Source: Antennarius striatus
Lineage: Eukaryota; Chordata; Actinopteri; Lophiiformes; Antennariidae
Assembly (NCBI RefSeq): GCF_040054535.1
Contig: NC_090788.1
Span: 19,273,001-19,337,000 of the forward strand
DNA: 64,000 nucleotides
Direction: 5' to 3'
A program made the translations under genes and the position numbers. Under the pieces are notes generated by a model, which made no database searches, had not been told where the DNA came from, and worked only from the letters and a program-made list of their open reading frames with translations. Shown in pieces: positions 1 to 10,355 of the stretch (positions are counted from its first letter, which is position 1; every line of letters starts with the position of its first letter).

Positions 1-151
1 GTCACCGGGAAGTGAAACCACACACATCAGAACCAATTAAACCCCACTAACAGTTGAGAGCTGGGGCCGAGTAGGGGTAATTATTACTATTCCCACTCCT
101 GTGACTGGGACGTCTTTTGCCAGCTTCAAGCCTCCTATTTAATATTTTTAC

Positions 152-1047
152 CCAGCAGGAATTGCTGCTTCATTCTTGTACCTCTCTGGCATTGAGCCTC
201 TCCCGTGCATCTCTCTGGGGTTCCTTTGTGACCCATAGTGCCCATGTTCTCCGTTACGCGGATGACAGAACGCTCCCGTGTCATTCCAGCGCCTCATTCC
301 GGGGCCTGAGTGCTCATGCGGTCTTTCTCTGGGGTTGTAATTCCCACGAGAGTCTCGACCCCGGTGCTCCTGACGCAGAAAATCTGACTGCCTTTTATGG
401 CCCCTGAAAGATCCCTGGTACAGTGGTGGAGGGCCCGGTCTCCTGTCAGCTGGATGGCTGTGAAAATGTCTTGGGGAGGGGGACCTGTGGCCTGACGTGT
501 GGCCATGGAATGGTGGGCCCCGTTGACTGTGGGGTCCTTGTGCAGGACTGCGAGAGGACGAATAGTGCTGGAAGTGAGGGAAGCGGTTCGGCCTGGATGG
601 AGAAGGCCTCCTCTGTGTGTGGTGTAGTTCCCTTTTCAGGTGGTATGTGTGAAAAGAATCCTGATTCTGGGACCTGAAGTGATTGAAACGTGACTCCCTT
701 TGCTGTCCCATCAGCGGGGCCCTTCTGGTAATTGGGGGCCGCCCTCTACCCCTGGACTCTCTAGGGTTAAAAGTGGACTTTTCTGAATATTCATGAACAT
801 CTCTTCGACTTTTGTAATTCCCTTCATTCGGACCGTTGTCATGACCATCTAGGTAAGGTCTAAAATAAAAGGGACAGACAGACACACCACACACACAAAA
901 GAACAGTTGATGGATTAGTAAATGTAACCTTTAAGCTCCCATTTCAAAGATCTTAACAGACCAAAGTACTAGACTTTAATGTCTGGGTGTAATTTGACAG
1001 TCTTACCTGGGCTTCAAGCGTGGTGGTCCAAAATGTGGTCGAACCAT
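152..1047 (-). CDS. Arg/His/Pro/Gly-rich protein, first two coding exons (partial gene)
   Basis: Two coding exons join in phase on the minus strand. Exon A (1068-1007) has an acceptor ending TACAG, an ATG at 1047 and a GTAAGA donor, and encodes MVRPHFGPPRLKPR. Exon B (859-152) follows a TTTTATTTTAG acceptor, continues as PYLDGHDNG, stays open for about 235 codons and ends at a GTAAAA donor, so the gene continues beyond the left edge. The product is low-complexity and basic, rich in Arg, His, Pro, Ser and Gly, with RG/RGR patches and no globular domain or membrane segment visible. This composition is typical of nuclear RNA-associated disordered proteins, but that is inference. I do not recognise the family. 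The apparent upstream methionine near 894 lies in the intron and is not the start. Confidence 0.6.
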
Positions 1048-2551
1048 TTTTGGTAATGAGTGAAAAATCTGTATAAAAAAATAAAATCATATTTTTACTG
1101 TATCATAAATCTAACTAATATTTGCTCTGCTCTGAAAACATTCTTAACACAAGTCTGAAGCCCCATTAAAGCAATGTTAAAAACTGAGAAAAACCTTTGC
1201 ATTTAAAAAACTACAAACAAAAAAAAATGCCTGTAATTGTAAGTATGAAAAATGAAAAGAAAAGAAACCCAGAAGTGTGCGTGATCAAGTAGTAGTCGGT
1301 TGATCTACAGTATGTGATTATGGCTACAGGAACTGCCATAGGCACAGGTGAAGCAGGGCTGTGCTGCCATTGTTTTCAGTGGAGTTGCACTTTACACATT
1401 TACACAACAGTGGTGGAATGAATGTTTGAATTTGGGTGCAATGGCCCTTGTTTAAATAGCTCTTGATCTAAGCAAAATCAATACTGCATCTGGCAGAGTT
1501 TGTCTTGAATCACTTTACATTTCTTGTTCTGTTTTAGAGCTGGGTGGTGATCTAACTATATAAGAGCACCTTTGCATATAAAAGCTGTTTTAAAAATACT
1601 CGGGAATGATTGGGATTTGGTCATTTTCAGATTAACAAGCACTACGCTTCAGAAAACTTGAGGAGCACACAGCATCTCTTTATGGACAACTTTCGTTCAC
1701 TGCTGAATCACCAGCTCCATTCAGTGTAAACAGATAGGTTGTCACTCAGGACAGAAGGGTTGGTAGGAACCAGGACCTACCAACAGCTGAGCAGTGATCA
1801 CAGCTGCTGTGTTAGCTGCTGGCATGAACTCAAATCAGGGCGTAGGAGGGAGTCTATTTTTTACTCCTTCAAACTCTCTACCGAGGAGACTAAGTTAGAT
1901 CGGTTTCCCGTCACGTATTATCCCAGCCAAAGCGTGAAAGTTTAGAAACCAAGGCCAAATATTTCAGTATGATGGTTCAACCGGGTCAACGCTGGATGGA
2001 TCGGGACCAAACGCGGGTTTTACAAATGTTAGGCCTCATGCAGACTTCTATTTTTTTTGGGGGGGGGGGAATGTTGGTTTGTTTTTATTTTTTTTAAAAC
2101 AAACAAAAAACAACCTTAGCGTGATTCCAAATTAGATTTTTTTTTTTACTCTAATCGCGTCGGCTCGGTTTCAGTCCTTATCAGCACTGACGAGCCTTTG
2201 GCTGTCAAAAGTTAAAGTCTCAGTTCAGTAAGAAAATTAAATCCGATGCTACGGCTGAGCAATCGGTGCAGTCCTGTCTGTAAAGTCCCATCGAATGTTA
2301 GTCTTGATTAGATTTAGCGTCACCATCACTGGAATGCGGGTTGACCCGTCGCTATCCTTATCTGCGTTTGCTCAGGCCTGTGTGTCACTCAGCCTTCGTT
2401 GTCACTTATGCTAGCCCTTAACGAGGTTGGGTGCAGAGACAACTGACATTCCTAAAACATTTTGTGACATTCAGGACACAAAATACCTAAATATGTCTCA
2501 AAACAATGACTTCTACAAAAATGCGAAACATCTTTCAACGACCTACTTACC

Positions 2552-2690
2552 AATAGCCTATAGCGGATCACACAAACGCGACGTCCGACACAGCTCAAGG
2601 CTTCTTTCGCTTCTTCTTCTTCGGCTTGCGCGTCTTCTTCCTCTGTGCTGTTGTTTAATGTCATTTAGTGTCCAGGTCGTTGCATTAGCG
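2552..2690 (-). other. Probable non-coding 5' exon of the Arg/His-rich gene
   Basis: On the minus strand a consensus donor (TTG|GTAAGTAGG) ends a stretch that could be the first, untranslated exon of the gene whose coding exons lie at 1068-152. The transcription start is not visible; the left boundary is the donor and the right boundary is a guess. A short open frame here (Glu-rich) does not join in frame to the ATG exon, so it is treated as untranslated. Confidence 0.35.
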
Positions 2691-2699
2691 CCACCTCCT

Positions 2700-4140
2700 G
2701 GACTCAACGACTCCTAGCAGATGATGAAAATTATCTCATAGACTCTCGATGTTTGAACACAGTCCTTTTCAGTCTGTTCAGATGGAATCCAACACAACAT
2801 CATTATTAGCTGTGGGTTTTTTTAAAATTGTTTTTAATATTCCGAGATAAAGAAAAATCACACAGACCCAGCAAACTGGAAGAATACATTGAACTCCATT
2901 AGACTTTTGAGTGATATTTCCAGCGAGACGTGCTTGAAGAAGCAATATTTGTCAACAAAAATTACGACTACCAAACTCGCCTCTTTCCTACCCTAGTAAT
3001 TCATGATGCCTGAAAACCATTCCTTTTGTTTAACGAGTTTATCCTGAGGGAACCGAGGCATCCATTCATTGTGTGCATCTGTGGCATTTTCAGTTCTCCA
3101 TACACTGTTTCACCTCAGACGCATTTTAGCAATTAAACCTTCAATTTAAGTTATTTGTTTGCATCACTTTAACTCACTTTACAGTATGTTTTCATTACCA
3201 TTTCATTTCCCAGCGAACAATGACGTTTATCCATCCACACTGCACACAGTGCTATGATTCTCTTTGTGTTGCCCTATTGGAGTGTGGCAGGAGGCGGGGC
3301 TGGGCCTGTGGGCGGAGCCTCATGTTCACACCTATGCCTCATTAGGCTGATCAGCCTGAGGCCTTTTAGTTCAGCTTCTCATCACTTTCAGTGTCAGAAG
3401 ATTTCCCCTCGCCTCCCCGCCTGCAGTTGGTATGGCTAGTGATGTCCGAATGGCGCCCCATGGGACTTCGAACACTTTGCGACATTTGTGCCGATAACTG
3501 TTTCATTTCTCGGCGCCCCATTCATTGTGAGAGTGGGCGCCCTCTTTGGCCGGGTGTGTGTACTGCAACCACACAACGATTGATCAGCCCAGAAAACAGC
3601 TCTTTAACGTTTCTTGTATTGCGTATATTTTCTGAATAAAAACCGAATATAATTTAATGTATTAATCTTTTCTCGATATATCGTAATCTCATAGGAAAAT
3701 GTTTCATGTTCATTAATCCTAGCAAGGTTCAATAAAGCAGTAAGAGATGTAGATTACATGTTCATGCATGTCTATGTAATATAAATATATACATGTGTGT
3801 TTGTGTGCGTGATTTATGTAGGATGATTATTGTCACTGGAAAAAAACAAGGTCTAGATTGTGGGATAAAAATCGGGATTCTGAGACGTCATTACAGCAGC
3901 ACCACCGGCTTCATTCTCACCAGAGAAGGTTCAAATCCTCTGAAAGCCTCACCTCACCATCATGATAGTTTTCACTGACAACCGTACCTAATGCCATGTT
4001 GGTAGAACTTTATGTAAACAACATGGAAGTATTGCTTTTATCAGTGGGCTTTGAAAATCATTTGAAAAGACCACGTGTCATGAAAACATCATATTTTGAA
4101 GTTAACATCACAGCTTCTGATTGCTTTCATCTCTGCAAAT
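2700..4140. other. Intergenic stretch without a supported gene
   Basis: No coding exon, RNA gene or recognisable mobile element was found between the Arg/His-rich gene and the first member of the tandem pair. It contains scattered GC-richer patches (about 3280-3560), but no open frame resembles a known protein. Confidence 0.5.
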
Positions 4141-4147
4141 GCAAAAT

Positions 4148-4155
4148 CTATAAAT
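4148..4155 (+). promoter_or_regulatory. TATA-like box upstream of tandem gene copy 1
   Basis: The motif GCAAAATCTATAAAT ends about 60 bases before the ATG at 4217. The same 15-base string, with more diverged flanks, precedes copy 2 at 8355-8369. Conservation of this string outside the coding frame suggests a core promoter that was duplicated with the gene. Confidence 0.4.
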
Positions 4156-4216
4156 TTCCACTCTGTATTCACCATCAACGCTTTCTGTAGTATTGAAGAA
4201 CGTGTCAGAAACAGAG

Positions 4217-5761
4217 ATGTCACCAGATGAGGATGATGACCCATTTGACAAGTTTGTGGAAAGCATATCAACACAAAGGGCAGAATTTACCAACATAGAA
4301 GTTGATATTATGTGTCCGCTCATTGAAAAGTTTGTCAAGCAGATAAATGAGGAACAATGGGAACAACTGAAATCCGGGAAACCCGATTATTCTCTTGACA
4401 TCATGTTGGCTGAGTTGATCCTGGACATAATGACAGTTGTGGCCTTTTCCATGATAGAGTCTTATAAGAACAATTTTATATCCGTCTCCATTGACCATGT
4501 TCAACGCTGTATGGGTGACATGATCTACAAGAGCTTCTCTCAAGCTATCAAAATGCCAACCAATACCATAACATTCCACTTCACACGTCTCACAAACTAC
4601 ATAAATACAGAAATCATGCAAATAGTCAATTCTAGCCTCTCCCCAAAGCCTGAGTATTTCACCGCAGCAAGCACCATCAACATTATAATTTCTCATACAA
4701 GGGAAATTTTGAAGGAATACAAACCCCAAACCCCGTGTCAACCATCAAAATGTATAACCGACATGTTTAAGAGCTATCCTGAAATTCAAAATACAAAAGA
4801 AAATTTCCAAAAGATTGTTTGCCAAGATATACAAAGAACAATTACAAAAGACCTTTTTGGTATGTTGTGTATTGCTTCAAAAGACATTTCACCAGACTTA
4901 ATGGAGACGTTTCAAACTGATTTCTCTCAGGGGGTTTGGTGTACCTCTGACATGATTGTAATGGAAAATCTTGTGAAAGAAACGGAGCCAAATGAAGATG
5001 CTACGCTAATTTCAGCAAATATTCAGAGCAAAATAGCAGATGTCTTTACAAAATACTTAATCAAAGCGTTAATTTATCGTATGACAAAGAAATTTTCAAT
5101 CAAACGAGATGGGAGAACTCGGCTGACAGACACAGTTGTAGATATGTTTGTTTCATGCAAGCCAGAAAAAGAAGAGGAATCAGAGTTGTCTGAAAAAACT
5201 GCAAAATACATCAAACTTATGGAAAAGCTTGCAATATTTGTCCCTGTTCGCAGTAATTTCTCACTGACCAACAGCTTTGATTTGGAGACATTGCCATGTG
5301 GGTCAAAAGATTATATAGCAGCAAACGCATGGATATTTATGGTCATGATGAATTGGTGGTTGGAAAGTCAGGTTACCCGTTACAGTAATAGGACTGCAAA
5401 CCGTGTGATGTCAATTCTTCCTGACCAAACATGTAAAGACCCACGAAATGCAATAATATTCAAAGATTATGTCAGAATGCTCATTGCACAGGTTGTGTGG
5501 AGGCTATGCCTCAAAGCGAACAAGTTCCCACCAAACAGAGACAGCATCGTGTCTCACTTGTTTGACATGTCATGGGCCGAAATTAAAGGTGAACAGAGTA
5601 AAATCAACTCGAACACCTTTGACAAACAACACAAGGCCATTCTCAAAAAAATGTATGACAAGTTTGGAAACTATAGTTCAGTCTTGAAGGCGCTGAATAA
5701 TGATGACCCCGAAGTTGAAAGTCATCTAGCAAAGATTGTAAAAAACCAACTGTTAAAGTAG
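4217..5761 (+). CDS. Uncharacterised intronless gene, tandem copy 1 (514 aa)
   Basis: A single uninterrupted reading frame of 514 codons. The first true ATG is at 4217 (context gagATGtca); the open frame reaches further upstream only through a TTG. The product is predominantly helical and hydrophilic with no signal peptide, and no catalytic motif or zinc-binding cluster that I recognise. Landmarks shared with copy 2 are FHFTRLTNY, IVNSSLSPKPEYF, FSIKRDGRT, an acidic KPEKEEESELS linker, VMMNWWLESQV and KDYVRMLIAQVVWRLC. The two proteins look roughly two-thirds to three-quarters identical by eye along their whole length, and neither has a stop or frameshift. That implies selection on a real protein. 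The function is unknown. It could be a fish-specific family, a retrogene-derived family, or a domesticated mobile-element gene. Confidence 0.75.
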   Translation: MSPDEDDDPFDKFVESISTQRAEFTNIEVDIMCPLIEKFVKQINEEQWEQLKSGKPDYSLDIMLAELILDIMTVVAFSMIESYKNNFISVSIDHVQRCMGDMIYKSFSQAIKMPTNTITFHFTRLTNYINTEIMQIVNSSLSPKPEYFTAASTINIIISHTREILKEYKPQTPCQPSKCITDMFKSYPEIQNTKENFQKIVCQDIQRTITKDLFGMLCIASKDISPDLMETFQTDFSQGVWCTSDMIVMENLVKETEPNEDATLISANIQSKIADVFTKYLIKALIYRMTKKFSIKRDGRTRLTDTVVDMFVSCKPEKEEESELSEKTAKYIKLMEKLAIFVPVRSNFSLTNSFDLETLPCGSKDYIAANAWIFMVMMNWWLESQVTRYSNRTANRVMSILPDQTCKDPRNAIIFKDYVRMLIAQVVWRLCLKANKFPPNRDSIVSHLFDMSWAEIKGEQSKINSNTFDKQHKAILKKMYDKFGNYSSVLKALNNDDPEVESHLAKIVKNQLLK

Positions 5762-6399
5762 GGAAACTGGTTCTTCACACATTCTTCTTCAACATCAATT
5801 TCTGACCCTAAAACTGGCCGGAGTGCTCCATAATTAAAAGTAAATTAAATTAGAGATAGTGGAAAAGAAACAATTCCTTATGTCACTAACATGCCACAAA
5901 TCTTGTGTTGAGGTGGCGTATCATCCGGAGTGTTCCCCGCTCAATGACAAGACTTATCAAAAAATTCAGCGTTATCTACTTCGATCAAGTTTGATTGTTT
6001 TACGCAGGTCTCAATAAACACATCAACATTATGCTATTTCAACACCAAAATGTACCTGTCCATTAAAAACACCAGGAAAAAAGATATGCTTCCCTTCTAA
6101 TGCATGTTTACTCTGGGCACTCCGGTTTTCCATTCTATATGATTGACAAAGCCATCAAAAAGAAAGTTATTTCAATCAATTTTGATGTTTTTTGCTGGTG
6201 TATTGAAACACGCAAAGCTGCAAAACTGAAATACAGCTCTCTGTGAAAAAACCATTGGTAAACACATCAAGATTCGAGGGGCAGAAAAAAAAAAGGCAAG
6301 ATTCCCCCATACGCATTTTCTCTGAACACCCTTGTTTTCCAATAGTTGATAAGATCGTAAAAAAAAAAATTGTTTTGTTTTGTTTTCTTACTTATTCAT

Positions 6400-6480
6400 T
6401 TAGTTTTCTGAATGCTTAATCCACTTTTGCGGGTCACTGGGTTTGCTGGAGCCTCTCCCAGCTGACTTACTGGTCTGCAT
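6400..6480. repeat. Fragment of the common teleost SINE-like repeat
   Basis: The string CTTAATCCACTTTTGCGGGT followed by CTGGAGCCTCTCCCAGCTGA is a diverged form of the repeat that recurs near 10.0, 19.9, 50.1, 56.2 and 62.3 kb in this window. Confidence 0.5.
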
Positions 6481-6609
6481 GTACAGCACATAGTGATTTA
6501 TTATCGTTCCCTAAATGTAGGTGAATCGTGAACTACATGAATGATACAAAAATAACTTTTGCATTTGTATTTGTAGGAAATAAAGACCAAATGAAATGTG
6601 TATTATATT

Positions 6610-6728
6610 GTATATATTTATTGCTAATGTGGTGATGGTGACTTAACTATAACATGATTCTGGCAGAGGCCATTCATTGAAGGTGCGCCTTATAGTCCAG
6701 TGTGCCTTATAATGCGGAAAATACTGTA
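6610..6728. mobile_element. Decayed MITE end (CAGTATTTTCC-type terminus)
   Basis: The segment ends with GTGCGCCTTATAGTCC ... GCGGAAAATACTGTA, matching the terminus of the complete element at 59109-59266. The opposite terminus is not recognisable, so this copy is partial. Confidence 0.55.
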
Positions 6729-7569
6729 ATCTAAATAACTAGACCAATACTATTGTTTTTTTATTCCATTTTGCATTGTAACTCAGTGAGTGACAGGTAT
6801 CCAGCCAATGATACGATGAATTTCACTGATGCTATGCAGCCAATCAGAGCATTGCCGGTCCTGCGTATGCGTCCTACCTATACACGCCGTGCAGGTTAGT
6901 TCATTCACGACTGGAAACGAACGGACAGCCAAGCCAAAGTAAAAAAGAAATGCGGTTCTTTTAAGATGGAATAGCTGTTGGAGTTTATGCAGATAAAAGA
7001 ACAAAGAGATGAAACCGGATGAGATTTTTCTTCTTTTTGAGAAAGTTCAAAGAAGCCATCAACCTGGACAAAGTGTGCAATCACATGAAAAATAAAGTGA
7101 AATTCTAGTCAGATCTGTGCATATTCTAGTGACATGTATTAAAAAAATATTTATTGATATTAATCATTTAATCCTGTTACTACTAGATAATTCATGGGTA
7201 GTGGAAATGCTAACAAATAAAAGGAGTAATTAAATATTTTACAAACAGAGTTAGAGCCATTTACACTATCACAAGCAACAGCACACACCATTGTAGAAAA
7301 TGTGAGTGTTTCAATGTGAACAAAATGTCTGAAAGGTGTGTATGTGTCATTTCTTCAAGAACAGGACCCTTAGCCAGGCCATGACTGGACCTCACCGGCC
7401 AAAGCAGGACACTCACATATAACACTACACATCTCATGAAGAACAAGATAATGAAAATTGCTGCTGTAATTTGATTCTTTTAATAAGCTATGTACCTTGC
7501 TATGATCCAAGGTTTTGAACAAGTGTGATACTGGTGTGTGTGGCCACAATATGCACATTTGATGTTGCT

Positions 7570-7935
7570 CACAGTGGTCCTCAGTGGGCAAGAACTGGGA
7601 TGTACCAGTCCATGTGCTTTTTGGGAGTCCTCTGCACAACCCATTGTACAAGGCCACTATGTCCTTTCACAGATTTGAAGATATTCGCCGTTTCTTACGC
7701 TTTGATGACAAGTGGACCAAAGCCTACCGACTGAAAACAGACCACATGGCAGCTTATCGCTACATATGGGACCTGTTCCTGGTCAACCGTAGGCACAATT
7801 TCATCCCATGATTACAGTGTTACATTGGATGAACAACTTGAGTCTTTCAAAGCCTGGCTTCTGCAGGACATGCCAAGCAAGCCTGGCTTGCAACAGAGCA
7901 GGTTATTGTCTGATCTGAAGTTCGAAGCAGATATT
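7570..7935 (+). mobile_element. piggyBac-type transposase fragment (dead)
   Basis: Conceptual translation gives MSFHRFEDIRRFLRFDD, then DHMAAYRYIWDLF, then a frame change into VTLDEQLESF and MPSKP. This is the order seen in piggyBac (DDE_Tnp_1_7) transposases, in which a DEQL-type aspartate motif and a MPxKP motif follow the FxxLRFD block. The frame is broken near 7811 and both ends of the protein are missing, so it is a non-functional relic lying between the two tandem genes. Confidence 0.75.
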
Positions 7936-7954
7936 TAAGCTACGACATTCTTCT

Positions 7955-8230
7955 TTTATTAATTACGTCACGCTTCAAAGCAGTGATGTACTGTATTTGT
8001 TAGTGTTCAAGTGTTCGTGTGTTCGTCCGTCCATCCCTTCAGGGATGAAAATGAGATGATGATGTTGACCTTGAGTAAACTAGGTCAAGGTCAAATTTCA
8101 ACTTTTGTACACTCAGGAACCGGATAAGATAGAAAGACGAGGGACAAGGCCAGTGTAAGACCAAAGATCAAAGCTACTGTTTTGATCTACCCATGCAATA
8201 GCTTTGATCTATGGTCAAAGCCAGATGTAG
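7955..8230. repeat. Interspersed repeat with nuclear-receptor-like DR0 motif, copy 1
   Basis: It shares CGCTTCAAAGCAGTGA, CACTCAGGAACC and GAAAGACGAGGGA with copy 2 near 16.05-16.3 kb, and its head with the reverse-oriented copy near 27.8-28.05 kb. It carries AGGTCAAGGTCA at 8082-8093. The family is not identified. Confidence 0.6.
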
Positions 8231-8362
8231 CACTGTCTCCCCAATAGATGTATGGAAGCTGTTCATGTCTGATGATATAGAAGATCACAGCTGGATGACC
8301 GAGAACCTTTGAAGACAACCTCAAAGCGTTGCAATCGCTAGGATCTTTGCAGTTGCAAAATC

Positions 8363-8369
8363 TATAAAT
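8363..8369 (+). promoter_or_regulatory. TATA-like box upstream of tandem gene copy 2
   Basis: TATAAAT lies about 80 bases before the ATG at 8448, within the string GCAAAATCTATAAAT that also precedes copy 1. Confidence 0.4.
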
Positions 8370-8447
8370 GTGCTGTTTTTGTATGCACGTTCATGAAGGT
8401 ATGCACAATCAATCTGCCAGAGGCAGATAAATCAATAAAAAATTATT

Positions 8448-9980
8448 ATGTCTTTTGAGAAAGTTCTGGAAAGCATAGCAGCGCAAAGGGCACCATTTAC
8501 AAACACTGAAGTTGGCATTTGTCCGCTCATTGAAAAGTTCTTAAGTCAAGTAACAGAGGAACAATGGGAATTACTGAGGTCTGGGAAAGCTGATTATGTT
8601 GTTGACATCCTGTTGGCTGAGTTACTCCTGAACATAATGACAGTTGTGTCCTTTGCCATGGTGAAGACTTATAAAAACAGTTATACATCTGTGTCCAGCG
8701 ACCATGTCCAACGCTGTGTGAGTGACATGATAAACAGGAGCTTTATTGAAGCTCTCAAAATTTCAATCAAAACCATAACATTCCACTTCACACGTCTCAC
8801 AAACTATGTAAATACAGAGATCATGCAAATAGTCAACTCTAGCCTCTCCCCAAAGCCTGAGTATTTTACCACACCAAGCACCATTAACATTATAATTTCT
8901 CATACAAGGGAAATTTTGAAGGGCTACAAAACCGAAATCCCATATCAACCATCAGAATGTATGGCGAACGTCATATACAACAACTATCCTGACATTGAAG
9001 ATTCTAAAGAAAATTTCCGAGAGATTGTTTGCCAAGATGCACAAAGAACAATCACGAAGGAGCTTTTTGGTATGTTGTATATCGCCTTAAAAGACCTTTC
9101 ACCAGACTCAGTTCGGACTTTTCAGTTTGACTTCTTTCATGAAGTTTTGTGTACCGCTGACATGATTGTAATGGAAACTCTTAAAAAAAAAACAGTGCTA
9201 AATGAGGATTATGAACTTTTTTTCACAAAGATTCTGGGCAAGCTTGATGCTCTTTTTACAAAATATTTTGTCAAAGTATTAGTTTATCGTATGACAGAGA
9301 ATTTCTCAATAAAACGAGATGGGAGAACTCAGCTGACAGACTTAATTATAGATATGTTTGGACCTTCACACAAGCCGGAAAAAGAAGAGGAATCGGAATT
9401 GTCAGACAAAACTACTAAATACATCAAACTTATGGAAGAGCTTGCAAAATCTGTACCTGTTCATAATGATTTCTCACTCATCAACAGCTTTGATTTGAAG
9501 GCATTTCCATGTGAGTCAAATGATTATATAACAGCAAACGCATGGATATTTATAGTCATGATGAATTGGTGGTTGGAAAGTCAGGTTAGCCATTACAGTT
9601 ATAGGACTGCAACCCGTGTGATGTCAATTCTTCCAGAGATTGACCAAACATGTGAAGACCCACGAAATGCAATGATATTCAAAGATTACGTCAGAATGCT
9701 CATTGCACAGGTTGTGTGGAGGCTATGCCTCAAGGTGAAGAAGTTCCCACCAAACAGGGAAAGCATTGTGTCTCACTTATTTGAATTGTCATGGGCCGAA
9801 ATTAAAGGTGAACAGAGTAAAATCAACAAGAACACCTTTGACAAGCAATACAAGGTCATTCTCAAAAAAATGTTTGCCAGGTTTGGCAGCTATAATACTG
9901 TCTTAAGGGCACTGAATACTGATGACCCTGACGTTGAAAGTTGTCTTGCAACGATTGTGAAAAAACAACTGTTCAAGTAA
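8448..9980 (+). CDS. Uncharacterised intronless gene, tandem copy 2 (510 aa)
   Basis: A single uninterrupted frame from ATG 8448 to TAA at 9978-9980, in the same orientation as copy 1 and about 2.7 kb after it. It aligns to copy 1 from ESIxxQRAxFTN near the N-terminus to the final lysine, with only small indels (for example an extra EI before DQTC). It lacks the acidic DEDDDPF N-terminal extension of copy 1. The conserved Trp-rich NAWIF...MNWWLESQV segment and FHFTRLTNY segment are nearly identical. No known domain was recognised. Intact frames in both copies argue against random decay. Confidence 0.75.
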   Translation: MSFEKVLESIAAQRAPFTNTEVGICPLIEKFLSQVTEEQWELLRSGKADYVVDILLAELLLNIMTVVSFAMVKTYKNSYTSVSSDHVQRCVSDMINRSFIEALKISIKTITFHFTRLTNYVNTEIMQIVNSSLSPKPEYFTTPSTINIIISHTREILKGYKTEIPYQPSECMANVIYNNYPDIEDSKENFREIVCQDAQRTITKELFGMLYIALKDLSPDSVRTFQFDFFHEVLCTADMIVMETLKKKTVLNEDYELFFTKILGKLDALFTKYFVKVLVYRMTENFSIKRDGRTQLTDLIIDMFGPSHKPEKEEESELSDKTTKYIKLMEELAKSVPVHNDFSLINSFDLKAFPCESNDYITANAWIFIVMMNWWLESQVSHYSYRTATRVMSILPEIDQTCEDPRNAMIFKDYVRMLIAQVVWRLCLKVKKFPPNRESIVSHLFELSWAEIKGEQSKINKNTFDKQYKVILKKMFARFGSYNTVLRALNTDDPDVESCLATIVKKQLFK

Positions 9981-10009
9981 AGAAACAGGTTCTTCATACA
10001 TTCTTCAGC

Positions 10010-10178
10010 ATCCGAATGGGAAACAAGAAGATGGACACCTGTCGCCCTTAAGTCAGTCGGGATAGACTCCAGCAACCCTTGTAACCTGCAAAAAGCAGAA
10101 GAAGCAGACAAGAAGATGAATGAGTGGCTGAATGAATGAATGAATGAATGAATGAATGAATGAATGAATGAATGAATG
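10010..10178. repeat. SINE-like tail with (GAAT)n expansion
   Basis: GGGATAGACTCCAGCAACCC is the teleost SINE-like repeat seen elsewhere in the window. It runs into a (GAAT)n array at 10129-10178. The array probably expanded from the repeat's tail. Confidence 0.65.
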
Positions 10179-10299
10179 ACTTAGAAAAACACATTATCCG
10201 TATATTATCCCTATCAACTGTCTTAATTGAAACGTGCAGGTAGTCAAACCGGAACCTTTCACAAACATTGTAGCTCATCGGACGAATTAGTTTAGAAAT

Positions 10300-10320
10300 C
10301 CGGAAATCGCACCGGAAGTT
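10300..10320 (+). promoter_or_regulatory. smg8: smg8 proximal promoter with ETS-like sites
   Basis: Two GGAA cores (TCCGGAAAT and CACCGGAAGTT) lie within 60 bases upstream of the smg8 start codon. There is no TATA box. This is typical of TATA-less housekeeping promoters; the function is inferred. Confidence 0.35.
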
Positions 10321-10355
10321 GGTGCGTCGTTATTTTTCTACCCCCCGAGTTCAAC

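Larger units (their letters stand above)
5762..7560. other. AT-rich spacer between the tandem genes
   Basis: No gene is visible. Homology to copy 2's 3' flank persists for only about 50 bases after the stop codon. The rest is AT-rich unique-looking sequence with a SINE fragment and half of a MITE, listed separately. Confidence 0.5.

Noticed and set aside
148-894. Reading the Arg/His-rich frame as a complete 248-residue protein beginning MCGVSV
   Set aside because: The first residues lie upstream of a clear TTTTATTTTAG acceptor. The ATG exon at 1047 joins in phase, and the 3' end is a GTAAAA donor rather than a genuine stop.
4193-4216. N-terminal extension of tandem copy 1 starting at a TTG
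   Set aside because: TTG is not a likely eukaryotic start here, and a true ATG at 4217 is in frame.
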